DNA of 64,000 nucleotides from Heterohyrax brucei (lineage: Eukaryota > Chordata > Mammalia > Hyracoidea > Procaviidae): NCBI GenBank assembly GCA_028571685.1, contig CM053158.1, positions 60,666,001 to 60,730,000 of the forward strand, given 5' to 3'. Below the pieces are notes generated by a model. That model made no database searches. It was given only the letters and a program-made list of their open reading frames with translations, and was not told the origin of the DNA. Of the stretch, positions 35,801 through 45,749 are shown in pieces. The translations under genes and the position numbers were made by a program. Numbering within the stretch: the stretch's first letter is position 1; each line of letters starts with the position of its first letter.

Positions 35801-36552
35801 CTCTCCATTCAAGATGATGTGGGCAACTGGCTTTGTATAAATGGCCCTTATTGTGTTGAGGAATTTGCCGTCTATGCCCATTTTGCTAAGAGTTTTTATC
35901 ATGAATGGGTGTTGGACTTTATCAAATGCCTTTTCTGCATCAGTGGACAAAATCAGGTGATCCTTGTCTTTTGTGTTATTTATGTGGTTTATCACATTAA
36001 TTGTTTTCCTGATGTTGAACCAGCCTTGCATCCCTGGTCTGAATCCCACTTGGTCATGATGGATTATTTTCTTGATATGTTGTTGTATTCTGTTGGCAAG
36101 AATTTTGTTGAAGATTTTTGCATCTAGGTTCATGAGTGATATCTGTCTGTAGTTCTCTGTCTTTGTTGGATCTTTCCCTGGCTTAGGTATCAGGGTTATG
36201 CTGGCTTCATAGAATGAGTTTGGTAGTACTCCATCCCTTTCTACACTGTGAAATAGTCTCAGTAGTATTGGGGATAGCTGTTCTCTTAATGCTTGGTGGA
36301 ATTCTGCCATGAAGCCATCTGGGCCCGGACTTTTTTTGGTTGCAGTGTTTTGATGACCTTTTCAATCTCTTCCTTTGTGATGGGTTTATTAAGTTATTCT
36401 GCCTCATGTTGTGATAATTTGGGTAGGTGGTATGAGTCAAGGAATTGGTCCATTTCCCCTAGGTTTTCAAATTTGTTAGAGTACAGTCTTTCATAGTATT
36501 CTGTTACGATATTTTTTATTTCTGTTGCATCTGTGGTGACAACTCCCCTCTC
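32899..36552 (-). mobile_element. younger L1, antisense, 5' truncated in ORF2
   Basis: 3.65 kb flanked by AAGTCTGACTGCTTTT at 32883-32898 and 36553-36568, a perfect 16-bp target-site duplication. The left end starts after T runs (poly(A) on the minus strand). ORF2 survives as three large frames on the minus strand: 35627-36310 (RT part with [14 protein letters not shown] and [12 protein letters not shown]), 34830-35630 (after the FADD position; a frameshift separates it) and 33929-34645 (C-terminal part). The 3' UTR has a G-rich run on the minus strand. Not active, because the 5' UTR, ORF1 and endonuclease are missing. Confidence 0.93.
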
Positions 36553-36652
36553 AAGTCTGACTGCTTTTAAGGGTTTCTCTGTTATCTGAAGGTTTACTCT
36601 GATTTGTTCAGATTTGGTTTTATTTTATTTACCCTGCTTTGTATTTGTTTTT

Positions 36653-36799
36653 GAAACCCTGGTGGTGTAGTAGTTAACAGCTACCGCTGCTAACCAAAAT
36701 GTGAGCAGTTTGAACCACCAGGTATTCCTTGGAAACTCTATGGGCAGTTCTACCTGTCCTGTGGGGTCATGATGAGTCAGGATCTACTTGACAGCAGTG

Positions 36800-36800
<1 letters not shown>
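36653..36800 (+). mobile_element. AfroSINE
   Basis: GAAACCCTGGTGGTGTAGTA head, tail ending GACAGCAGTGA directly joined to a (TG)n run. Confidence 0.9.

Positions 36801-36830
<30 letters not shown>
36801..36830 (+). repeat. (TG)15 microsatellite
   Basis: Perfect 30-bp run at the 3' end of the AfroSINE, probably grown from its G/T-rich tail. Confidence 0.95.
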
Positions 36831-36833
<3 letters not shown>

Positions 36834-37181
36834 TGTGCTTTTGTCTGTGAGAAGTCTTGTATTTTACTAATTCTGGACATTTCTCAGCCATATTGATCTT
36901 TGAATATTTCTTTTCTCTTATTCTCTCTATTTCTCCTTATTTGAATTCTGTTAAGAAATACCTGAGACTTTCTCTAACTTGCATGCTTCTAATGTATTTT
37001 CCATCTCCTTTCACTGTCTGAACTGCAATCCAGTTAATTTCTTCAGACCTTTTCTAGTTCACTATCTTTCCCTACAGTTACATCTAGTTTGTGTTTTCTC
37101 CAACTACTGTAATTTTCACTTATAGAAGTTCTCTTTGGAATTTAAAAACTATGCCTGATCTTTTTTATGTTCTCTTATTCA

Positions 37182-37236
37182 TGCTGTTGTTGTTAGTTGT
37201 TGACGCTCTAACTCATGGTGATCCCTACAATGATTT
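37182..37236 (-). mobile_element. RTE/SINE tail fragment, antisense
   Basis: GTTGTTGTTAGTTGTTGACG then CTAACTCATGGTGATCCC, an antisense RTE 3' end of about 55 bp. Confidence 0.55.
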
Positions 37237-37478
37237 CACCTTGATGGCATGTTATTTATTTCTTAGTTCCTCCAGACAGCCAAAATAGCAAATCTAATTC
37301 TCAATTACCAGACAGTGGGGCTCACTGGCTCAGCTGAGAGACTCAAGTAGAAGATAGGGAAGCCATGGGAGGCATATTTTAGGGTTGATGTTGGGCTCAT
37401 TCCACACTGCTTTCCCTCAGCCAAGGGAACTTACCTGGAATAACAAAGCAAGAAGCTGGAAGCAGTACAATGAGAGAG

Positions 37479-37484
37479 TTTATT
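37479..37484 (-). terminator. TMEM176A poly(A) signal
   Basis: AATAAA on the minus strand, 131 nt after the TGA stop. It is the first canonical hexamer I see downstream of the last exon. Confidence 0.6.
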
Positions 37485-37614
37485 ATCCAACTACTGCTCA
37501 AGAGGGCACACAAAGCCAGCAGGATGGTGAAGGTGAGCAAGAAACAGGCTGGAGCCAGGATGGTGGCTGGGTAGGATAACGGGCAAAGGATGAGTCACAG
37601 GCAGGAACCAGGGC

Positions 37615-37668
37615 TCAGGCAGAAGCTTGGCTGCATTCTATCCCCAGAAGTTCCTTCTGGTGCCTTTC
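37615..37668 (-). CDS. TMEM176A: TMEM176A last coding exon and stop
   Basis: 54 nt including TGA at 37617-37615. The acceptor is TTCCCTAG. The peptide ERHQKELLGIECSQASA aligns with the human tail (recalled as KRDQKEMLEVSGI) but runs a few residues further. The exon is too short to stand out as an open frame and was found from the splice signal plus the conserved QKE-L pattern. Confidence 0.82.
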   Translation of the reverse strand, partial: ERHQKELLGIECSQASA

Positions 37669-40600
37669 CTAGGGAAAGAAAGGGACAAAGTAACTCCAAT
37701 GGGAAGGGAAGGGGCAATTCCTCTCCTTCAGGGTGACATCGCTCTAGAGCCACCCAGAGCCCAACATCAGCCTCAGGTACCTTGATGTAGAGTGCCCCAA
37801 AGCCTGGCAGGAATCTGTCCTTTCTGGGGGCTACCCAATATCAGACCGGGGCTCTTTGGATGGGGCACCCATAACACAGGCACAGTGCCACATGGGACTC
37901 ACTATACTAGGCCCTTTCCATCCCAAACCTTCACTCTCAGTTTCTGTGCCCTTTGAACACCCACGCCACCCCAAATGCACACAGACACACTTTCAGGACT
38001 TACCTTCTCAGGTAGGGGTCTTCTCCAGCAACATAGACACAAGTAGGCCAAGGGCATCAGAGGGGCTAGAGATGCCACCATCAGCAGAACCCAGACACAC
38101 ATAAGCAAGGCCTTGAGGCCTATGAACAGAACCTGGAGACAGAGGACAAAGCCATGGGCACAGAGTGCCTATTGTCTTCCCTGCTCTGTCCTAGCTCATC
38201 AGGGACATGTATGACACTCCACCCATTTATCCCATATCTGTAGCTTCTGGAGAGAGCTAGGAAGGGATGTCCATGTAGGGTCAACATGGCTCTGTACCAT
38301 CCCATCAGGCCTCGGTCTCATCTGTCAGCACCAAGCTGGCTGTGACTGGGTTCCCAGACAACCTCCAGTGCCTGTGAGGATCCATGGGCAACAGTAATCC
38401 ACAGGCACACTTCTTCCCAGCCTTTGCACAGTTGGGGCATTCATTAGTCTATTCTTGTCTTATGGGCATGTCTTTCCTGCTGGTCTGCAATACTCCAGCA
38501 GCAAGAACCGTTCCTGTTTTTGCTGTGTCTCTGGTCCCAGCTACCGAGCATAGTGCTGAGTAGGTAACAAGCACTGTTGCTGGAGAGCCCCCTAAGCCTG
38601 CTGGCAGCCACACCACCAGCCCACTCACCCTCAGCATGTCCACGTAGAAGAGGCACAGGTGCAGCCTGCTGGCTTCCTCTGGACTCAGCGTGCTGGGCGG
38701 TACAGTGGGCCAGCTACTGTGAGAAGCTTCACAGACATAGCCGGAGTCATAAAAGGGGTTCCAGTGAAACTCAACAGCCCCGATTCTAACGGCAGCAACA
38801 GCAGTAGAAAAAGCCGTCAGAGCAAGCAGTGTCCTCAGGAAGCCCTGCGGGAAGAATACAGAGACTATTGCGGGAGTTCACAGTTACCTCTGGAGCCCTG
38901 TCTGGGGAGGCAGGGGCTGGACAGCCACATGGCACAAGCATGATGGGGCAGGAGGCGTGGGGTGGCCTTAGTCTGAGGGTTTTTCCTGAACTCACCCAGC
39001 AGACGCCACCCTGTTTCTTGTGAAGGAAGGCAGCAGCTCCAGCCGACACAGCCTGGGGAGAAATTGAAGCAGGAGCAGGGTGGCTGGAGGAAGGCAACTT
39101 GCCTCATGTCACTTCTCTTCCCTCTGTGACTACCCTGACAGTGGGCTGCCCAGTAGGCCTCTCCCCAGCAGCAGGCCTTGATGAGCTCCTGAGGCTGCAG
39201 GACACTGTTATAGTGACACCTGCCCTTAACCATGCTTGTTGTCACTGCCAGCTCAAGGCCCCCTTCCCCACCACCTTCTTTGCAAGCAGTGCCATGTTTT
39301 TGAAAGTTCAAGGGCCATGATCTGCTGGATGGAACAAGACTGCCTGGGCCATGAGGAGTCCTGTGCTCACAGGTGCTGAAGAAGTTCTCAGCACAGCCAG
39401 AGCAAACTCACATAGGATGTTCCTGCCTGTGGATGGATGAGCACCTTTTTACCAAAGCTGCATGTTTGCTGTGTTCTGAGAGCAGCATTGTGGCTGAGGG
39501 TCCCTCAGTCCTGCTGTGATCAGCCCACCAAGCTCCCACTGCAGAATACACGCCAGTGTGCTCACGTTAATCACTGTTGGTTAAGTGACATCCCGTGAAC
39601 TGCCACTGGGTGACAGGAGGGATGGCACTTCCTTGAGCAGCACACATTCCCTCCCCCTGTACTTCCTCCCTACCTCCCTGCAGGCTTCCTGATGCAGAAA
39701 GCAGGTTCCCAGAGACCACCTCCCTCTCCACCAGGGGCTGCCTAGCACCACCTGGCTGTTCAGGCTGATCCCCCTGCCCTATAATAAAGGCCCGAGGCTT
39801 GGAGGGAAAGTCCAGGCCACCTCCGCATCAAAGGGGATCTGCTGGCTCCCCTCCTGCCACTTCCCTGGGTCACATCCTCTGTCTGGTGGTCCCTCCCTCC
39901 CAAGCAAGGTCTAAGGGAAACCTCGGGTTAAAGTAGCCTGTGAGGCAGCATGGGAACTTCAGGGGCTGGTCCTGGAAACGCCCCTGTGACTAGAGTGTCT
40001 CCTGGGAAAGGGGGAGATGAGGTAGTAGTGTCTGCTGTGGACGGCAGGGGACACAACGTAGGGAAGCACTGAGTGTGATCGGAGGGCTGGCTGCCAACTG
40101 AACACGTGGCTTTACTCCCCTTAACTGTTTCTCATCTGTGGAGAGGTGGCTTGGCCCAATGATGTCAGCTCCTTTTGATGGTTAACACTTGGCAATACAG
40201 TGCTGAGGGGGACAGTGACGAAGATGATGGTAATGACAAGCAGCATCTCTTCTGCCTCTGGTGGGAGGTCCTCACTTGCCCCTCCTCAAGCCCCGTTAGC
40301 TTCCTTCCTGTTCCACTCACCACTGCGCCTGTCCAGATGGCAGCCCCTGAGCCCACCAGGTAGGAGGGTGGGAAGATGTAGAGGAATCCTCCTAAGACTC
40401 CACTCAAGATGCCCAGCACGATCTGCATCACCTGAAAGAGAGAGCCCAGCTCCCAGAGTGTAGGGGTGCAGGGTCAACCTCTGCTCCATGCCTCAGGGCA
40501 GCTTGAGGACCTGTCACTCCAGGCATCAACAGTTAAAACTGACAGACAGGCACACCCTGAGCCCAGCTGAGAGAGGATGAGGGGATCTCAGCCAGTCAGT

Positions 40601-40958
40601 CTGTGAAAAGACAGTGCTCCACCCCCTCATCCTCTCAGCCTACAGCTGACCAGACCCACAGCTTTGCTGGAGAAGGTCAGTAAGACAGAAAAAGCCAGAA
40701 CAGAAAGGCAATGTGCTAAATGGAAAGTACCATGTCACAGCAGGTCATACTCACCCAAGATGCCACCAGCAGCCGGCTGCAACTTGGAGCCTGGGTAGTG
40801 ACGCCCTTGCGACAGGCCCAGGACTGCAGCTGGGAGCCTGTGGCCTTCACAAAGTTGGCCAGAGCAGACTCCTGGTGGATGTGCACATCGATGCGGGTGG
40901 GCTGGGGTTCCACGGGGGCCAGCTCACCACTGTCTGTAGTCTCTGCACACATAGACAT
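37615..40958 (-). CDS. TMEM176A: TMEM176A, transmembrane protein 176A (six coding exons, intact)
   Basis: Coding exons in order of translation are 40958-40755, 40431-40321, 39052-38996, 38844-38629, 38132-38004 and 37668-37615. All junctions are GT-AG and fall between codons, giving 256 aa. The N-terminal stretch with IDVHIHQESALA is a TMEM176 hallmark. Predicted membrane segments lie at about residues 69-88, 96-115, 127-145 and 204-229, with the larger loop (about 146-200, including SPEEASRLHLC) between the third and fourth. Recalled human TMEM176A is 235 aa, so this copy is slightly longer; part of the difference is a small insert near residues 48-56 and a longer C-terminus. The family is MS4A-like and is known from immune cells as an intracellular membrane protein related to the cation-conducting TMEM176B. 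It lies head to head with TMEM176B. The start has A at -3 and follows the splice acceptor by five bases. I see no frameshift or stop inside the exons. Confidence 0.95.
38004..38132 (-). CDS. TMEM176A: TMEM176A coding exon 5
   Basis: 129 nt, residues 197-239, with the fourth membrane segment (LLMCVWVLLMVASLAPLMPL) and a Cys-rich edge before WRRPLPEK. The acceptor is GTCTCCAG and the donor GTAAGT. Confidence 0.92.
38629..38844 (-). CDS. TMEM176A: TMEM176A coding exon 4
   Basis: 216 nt, residues 125-196, with the third membrane segment (LRTLLALTAFSTAVAAV) and the large loop ending SPEEASRLHLC and VDMLR. The acceptor is CCCGCAG and the donor GTGAGT. I read the reverse strand codon by codon and found no stop. 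Confidence 0.92.
38996..39052 (-). CDS. TMEM176A: TMEM176A coding exon 3
   Basis: 57 nt, residues 106-124 (AVSAGAAAFLHKKQGGVCW), completing the second membrane segment. The acceptor is CTCCCCAG and the donor starts GTGAG. The length equals TMEM176B exon 3. It is separated from exon 2 by a 1.27-kb intron that contains a segment resembling the TMEM176A 5' region (see 39854-40015). Confidence 0.92.
39854..40015 (+). repeat. duplicated segment, copy in TMEM176A intron 2
   Basis: Shares the core CTCTGTCTGGTGGT and the surrounding 60-150 bp with 41484-41640 in the same orientation. The match is strongest over the first 65 bp and then weakens with indels. It is either a local duplication or two copies of an unrecognised old repeat. 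Confidence 0.55.
40321..40431 (-). CDS. TMEM176A: TMEM176A coding exon 2
   Basis: 111 nt, residues 69-105. It encodes the first membrane segment (VMQIVLGILSGVLGGF) and the start of the second (GAAIWTGAV). The acceptor is CTTTCAG and the donor GTGAGT. The length is identical to TMEM176B exon 2. Confidence 0.93.
40755..40958 (-). CDS. TMEM176A: TMEM176A coding exon 1
   Basis: 204 nt, residues 1-68, with the cytosolic N-terminus and the HIHQESALA motif. The acceptor AG is at 40965-40964, so the exon starts at 40963 with five untranslated bases. The donor after TGG reads GTGAGT. The length equals that of the first TMEM176B coding exon. Confidence 0.93.
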
Positions 40959-41483
40959 TCTGTCTGAAGAGAGGAAAGAGCATCAGTGAGGATGAGGTGG
41001 CACAAAAAGACTTTATTTGTATTGAGGAGGACAGGCAGTGGGGTGGCAACACGGCAGTGGGCCCTGGTCACCAAGCTGCATTCCTTTCTCTCTCAAGGGT
41101 GGACTGGCTCTCAGCCTGATACACCTCCCCCTTTGCCCCCATCTGCTGGGGTCTTCCACAACCTACCCCCCACAGCCCTAGGCTCCTAACCATCTTGGAC
41201 CTCTACTCACCTTTAGGGTGTGTGACTACTGCTCACCCAAGGCCTTGTCTCTCCTCACAGACTCCCAAATCCTGATACCTGAGGAGGCTTCTACTGTAGC
41301 AGCTAACTCTCAACACAGCTCCAGGGCCCTCCTCAGCCTCCCTCCCCACCAAAGACCACACAGCACCTACCTGTCCATCCAAACCACTTCCCCAAGCCCC
41401 ATAACAAGAGTTTAGTTGGGAGTAGGGAGGTGGAGGTAAAAGCCAGGCCATCTTAGCTCTAAACAGGACTCCTCACCTACAAT

Positions 41484-41640
41484 TCTGCCACCTCCCTGGA
41501 ATCACACCCTCTGTCTGGTGGTCTCTCCCTTCCTCACAAGGTCTGAGGGGGCTGTGAGGCTGAGTGAGAAATTTTGAGGCTGGTCTTGGAGACTTGCCTG
41601 GGAGGGAATCCTGTGCAAGGAATTCTTCCAGGAAAGAAGC
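41484..41640 (+). repeat. duplicated segment, copy near the TMEM176A 5' end
   Basis: Partner of 39854-40015. It lies just inside the putative first intron of TMEM176A, next to the candidate donor at 41668. Confidence 0.55.
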
Positions 41641-41668
41641 TGACTGGGCTGTGGGGCCCTGCCTCACC

Positions 41669-41830
41669 TGCTCGCCTTTCTCTCTCCCCGGGCCTCAGTG
41701 CAAAGTGCGCAGAGCTAGGGCTGTCGGGAACTTGTGCTTGAAATCCACAGAAGAGAACTGTTGGCTGAGAATCTGAAGAGGAAGCTGGAGAAAAAGGAAT
41801 GTCTAATTTCATTGCTTCAATTTCCCATTA
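41669..41830 (-). other. TMEM176A: candidate untranslated first exon of TMEM176A
   Basis: On the minus strand GCGAGCAG is followed by GTGAGG, a good donor with the exon end at 41668-41669, about 700 nt upstream of the acceptor of the first coding exon. A stronger donor (CTAAAG then GTGAGT) exists at about 41211, so the exon structure is uncertain. The upstream limit is a guess. Confidence 0.25.
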
Positions 41831-41923
41831 GAGAGCCAGAGCAAATGGGGCCTCTCTAGGGTTTTCCAGACAGCAGCTGTGTAGTGGATCAGTGGAGCCT
41901 GGTGGCACTGGGGTTGAGCCTAT

Positions 41924-42262
41924 GCCTGTGGGTGGGTGTGTACTGTCTGATGGGGAGTGGGTATGTGTTTTGCCTGAATGTGTCTGTGTAGTCTGAATGG
42001 TTTTGTGTGCCGTTTGAATGGGTGTGAGACTGTGTATCCTGAATGTGTTGTGATGTCTGAATGGGTCTAAGTGTGTGTGTAGTCTGTGTTGTGTTATGTT
42101 GTCTGAATGGGTGTTAAGTGTGTATGTAGTCTGTGTTGTATATTGCCTGAATGGGTGTAAGCGGGTGTGTAGTCTGTGTTGTGTTGTCTGAATGGATGTG
42201 TCTGTGTAGTCTGAATGGGTGTCTGTGTGTTGTCTGGATGAGTGGGAGTGCGTGTATGTTCT
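41924..42262 (+). repeat. GT-rich minisatellite in the intergenic control region
   Basis: Imperfect tandem units built on TCTGAATGGGTGT and TGTGTAGTCTGTGTT, with unit length varying from about 20 to 46 bp. I count roughly ten recurrences of CTGAATG. Confidence 0.8.
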
Positions 42263-43195
42263 TAGAAAGGTCTCTCAGCCTTCTCCTGCCGGTCTGATTA
42301 TCTACTTAAGACTGAAAATCCCCAGAGGGGCCCTTTTGCCCCAGCTGTTTGCCGGGAATCTGCGATGCTGAAGCCCAGCCCCTCCTCTCTCTCTTCTCTT
42401 TCAGACCTTCAGCCAACTTTCTGTTCCCTTATCTGTGTTCAGCTCCTGCGCAGGCTCCTGCCAGCTGTCCCTTTGCACCCTCTATCATCGCCTCAGGAGG
42501 CCCAGAAGAAAGCAGGTGAGACAGGACCCCTGACAGCCCAGTCACCAACCCCCAAAGCTCCACCCTTCTCCCTGGAGGGAGAACTTGCTAGACGCAGGAT
42601 GACTCTTGCTGGGAAAATGGATGGGGAGAAGGCTGGGCCTGGTCAGCTATAGTGGTTCTTTCCTCCATCCTCCCAATACCTCCTAATTCTGGATGGTGTG
42701 GGGTCTTCAGGCACTTGATGCTGAATGAGCTTTGAGAGCAAAGCTCCAAAGGGGAGCAGAGCTGGGATGGAGACACAGAGCACAGTGGGGTACCGCTCTC
42801 TTTTTCCAGCTCCAGGGAGAAGTGTCCAGGGCAGCAGGGTCAGGGCTCAGATCCACTAAGGACAGAGGAAGAGCAGAGGACCCTTGTCTGGGGGCTGGAT
42901 GGGGTTGAAGGAAGTGGCAGTAGACAGGCTGCTAATGTCATGCTGGTCCCTGGGCACTGAGAGGAGAGCTAGCTTGAATGTGGGCCTGGACTCCCTTTTC
43001 ATGTTTGGGAATAGGTCTGAGGGTCATGTATTCACTAGCAAAATTGTCAAACACCTGTCCTTCCTAACGCAAAGGAGATCAGGAGAGGAAGCAGGGAGGC
43101 TGCCTTCACACATGAGTACTAACTTGAGAACTGAGTGTTAGCAATGTTGCTGGGGATTTGAGGATTGTTATTAATCATATTCATTAGAATTGTCT
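42263..43195. other. no recognised repeat; right half of the intergenic control region
   Basis: GC-moderate, repeat-free. Contains the candidate TMEM176B leader donor at 42515. Open frames of 85-95 codons here have no family signature. Confidence 0.4.
42360..42515 (+). other. TMEM176B: candidate untranslated first exon of TMEM176B
   Basis: AAAGCAG followed by GTGAGA is a near-consensus donor ending at 42515, on the strand and side expected for a TMEM176B leader exon. The 5' limit is a guess. The alternative is that the leader lies elsewhere in 41.8-46.1 kb. Confidence 0.25.
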
Positions 43196-44830
43196 GTGGA
43201 GGGTTTCTTTTGGACCTAGGCAAGCTGATTCTGAACCAGATAAGGTGAAGTAAACTCGCAAAAATGGACATGACAGTCCTGAAGTGAAAAACGACACAAG
43301 GCTCACAAACCTGTCCAACTAGACAGTAAAACTTTTACTTACAATTATGATGTATGTGGCATGTATGACTCATTCAGTATACTTATGGACAAAATACAGA
43401 GGCTGGAAAGGCCAACTTCCTACAGGAGCTTAGGTTTTGTTCAGGGAACATTTCAAATTAGTAGAAGAAAAATGATTTATTTCACAAATGACATTGGGAT
43501 AACAGGATAGTTAATCATCTGAAGAAAATAAAACTTGCATCCACAACTCCTAACTTACATTGACTAAACTCCAGATGGATCAGCATTTCAATGTGAAATG
43601 TGAAACTAGGAACATACTTAGAAGAAAACATGGAAACATTATTTTATACTCTTGAAACGACAAGACCTTTTTAAGGATGTTATAAAACCCAGAGAGCATT
43701 AAAAAGAAAGAAAACTTGAACTGCATAAAAATGCAGTAAGGGAAGTCATAATGTATAATTTAGAAGGGGGCATTTATTGCATAAACTTAATGAAAAGATA
43801 TATTGAATGTAATTTTCCCCACATAAAATTGAAAAAGGTGAAAAGCTTGTCAACATATGCTGCTGGCTATGGGGGCAGGGGGAGAGGCAGCTGGCACACT
43901 GGGACATCGCTCCTGTGGTGTAGATTGCTGCCCCTCAGGGATTCTAATGGTAACTTGGCAGTATCTATGAAAATCACAAGTGCACACTCCCAGTATCCCA
44001 CCAAGTCCAGGCTGTCTGTAATAAGCATTGGAAAAAACCTAAAAGTCTTTCAGCAGGGATGTCTTAGTCATTTAGCGCTGCTACAACAGAAATGCCACAA
44101 GTAGATACCTTTAAAAAGAGAAATTTTATTCTATCACAATACAGTAGGCTAAAAGTCCAAATTTAGGGTGTCAGCTCCAAGAGAGAGCTTTCTCTACTGG
44201 CTCTGGAGGAAGGTCTTTTGTCATCCCATGGACTGGGAGCTTCTGAGGAACAGGGACCCTGGGTCATTTTCAAAGGATGTACTCTGTTCCCAGAAGTGCT
44301 TCTTGGTGGTACGAGGTCCCCAACTTTCTACTTGCTTCCCCTTCCTTGATATCCTACGAGATTGTCTCAAACTACAATACAGTCTTACAGCAACACAACC
44401 GCCACATATCCTCCCGCATCAACATCACAGAGGCAGGGTTTAAAGCATACAGGAGCACCACAGAATACTGGGAATCATGACCTAGCCAAATTTCTACACA
44501 CGTTTTTGGGGGACACAAGGGGCTACTTAAATAAATGATAAAGCATTCATACTTTTTATGAGATGGTGCGGGATTGTTTTCAAAACATGTTTATGTAAAG
44601 AAGGCATTGTGCAGAACAGTGTGTAGATCATGCTGCCATTTGTGGAAATTAGGCAGAAAGAATATGTTTTTCTTTTATATGTAAAAAAATCATTGGCAGG
44701 ATGTACAAAAATTGATAATATTAGTGTCTATCTGGAAGGCAACTTGGTGGTTGGAAAGAAAAACATGGGAAAGTTTTAAATGTATACCTTTTGTATCTGT
44801 TAGCCGTGTCAAATATTATGTGTAAATACA
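43196..44830 (+). mobile_element. old L1 3' part, split by an LTR
   Basis: TTTCAAATTAGTAGAAG, GACATTGGGATAACAGG, AACTCCAGATGGATCAGC and AGAAGAAAACATGGAAAC are L1 ORF2 end. After the LTR the 3' UTR resumes at CTACTTAAATAAATGATAAA and ends near AAATATTATGTGTAAATAC. Confidence 0.75.
44060..44517 (-). mobile_element. ERVL/MaLR-like LTR, antisense, between TMEM176A and TMEM176B
   Basis: 458 bp from TGTCTTAGTCATTTAGCGC to TTTTTGGGGGACACA. Flanks AGGGA (44055-44059) and AGGGG (44518-44522), 4 of 5 match. Inserted in the L1. Confidence 0.82.
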
Positions 44831-44876
44831 TGTATATATATGTGTGTGTATGTGAATATGTATATATACAGACACA
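44822..44876 (+). repeat. TATG/TG-rich microsatellite
   Basis: Alternating TA, TG and TATG steps at the end of the L1. Confidence 0.7.
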
Positions 44877-44887
44877 TGCTCATACTT

Positions 44888-45396
44888 TGCTATTGTTAAG
44901 TGTCTTCAAATCGGTTCTGACTGTCCTATGTACAAGAGAATGAAATACCAGCTAGTCCTCCACCATCCTCATTGTCATTGTCATGCTTGATCCCATTGTT
45001 GCAACCACTGTATTAATTAATACATCTTGTAGGAGGTCTTTCTCTTTCTTGATAACTTTCTATTTACCAAACATGATGTCATTCTCCAGGAATGATCCCT
45101 CTTGATAACATGTCCAAAGCATGTGAGACATAGTCTCACTATTTTTGCTTCTAAGGAAGGTTCTGGTTATACTTTTTCCAAGGCAAATTTGTTCTTTCTT
45201 TTGGCAGTCCGTGGTATACTGATTATTCTTCACTAACACTGCAATTCAGAGGCCCGACTTCTCTTTCAGTCTTCCTTATTCATTGTCCAGCTTTCACATG
45301 TGCATGAGACAGTTGAAAACACCACAGCTTGGATCTGGTTTACCTTAGTCTTCAAACTGATAACTTTGCTTTTCAAAAATTTAAAGAGATTGTCTA
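44888..45396 (-). mobile_element. RTE 3' fragment, antisense
   Basis: Antisense tail (GTGTCTTCAAATCGGTTCTG), CATGATGTCATTCTCCAGG, TTCATTGTCCAGCTTTCAC and a GATAACTTTGCTTTTC end. Collinear with 62140-62633. Confidence 0.75.
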
Positions 45397-45482
45397 TAGT
45401 ATATACATATATGTATGTATATACATTTGTATGTATATGTATGTATATACATATGTATGTATATACATATATGTGTGTATAG
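45397..45482 (+). repeat. (TATG)n/(TATA) microsatellite
   Basis: Compound array of TATG and TATA units. Translated frames here are low-complexity shadows. Confidence 0.85.
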
Positions 45483-45749
45483 GTAGTCTCCAACATAATC
45501 ATGCTTTCGTGTTATGGTAAGCCTCACTACAACAGTGTTTTCTACTACTTACCATGTTGCAGCACATAATTTACTGATGGTATCAGTAATGTTTCCAACC
45601 ACTGAAGATAAATAAAGATACTACTAATAAAAGGTAATATTGAAAACTGAGACTAATAATAATAGTAAATGAGCTATTCAGCTTAAGTCAGGACTGACTT
45701 ACAGCAGAGTCACAGGGAAAGAACCCCATGATAAGTTGAGGATTACCTA
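45483..45749. repeat. possible copy of the repeat also seen at 53905-54270
   Basis: AGGTAGTCTCCAACATAATC and the following GTTATGGTAAG, ACAGTGTTTTCTACTAC and TTGCAGCACATAATTTACTG recur loosely at 53905-54270 (AGGTAATCCCCAATTTAC and GTGCTGCAACAC). Family not recognised. Confidence 0.4.

Larger units (their letters stand above)
36569..37181 (-). mobile_element. old L1, antisense, interrupted by an AfroSINE
   Basis: TTTATTTACCCTGCTTTGTA before the SINE and CTGGACATTTCTCAGCCAT with TTTGAATATTTCTTTTCTC after it resemble antisense L1M 3' sequence. Confidence 0.5.
41490..42900. promoter_or_regulatory. presumed shared 5' control region of TMEM176A and TMEM176B
   Basis: This repeat-poor stretch lies between the divergent genes and should contain their untranslated first exons and start sites, since both first coding exons begin at splice acceptors. 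Donor-like sites point outward on both strands (41668 minus, 42515 plus). No clear TATA box or CpG island is visible. The assignment rests on position and known head-to-head organisation. Confidence 0.45.

Noticed and set aside
34830-36310. Two long minus-strand open frames (227 and 266 codons)
   Set aside because: They are pieces of a 5'-truncated L1 ORF2, bounded by a target-site duplication, not a host gene.
1-37000. AOC1 exons expected by synteny on the left
   Set aside because: No recognisable amine-oxidase exon; the region is almost entirely repeats, so the gene probably lies beyond the edge.
38865-39311. 148-codon minus-strand open frame over TMEM176A exon 3
   Set aside because: It reads through intron in a different frame from exon 3 and lacks family motifs.
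45266-45520. Tyr/Ile-rich open frames on both strands
   Set aside because: Translations of a TATG/TATA microsatellite.
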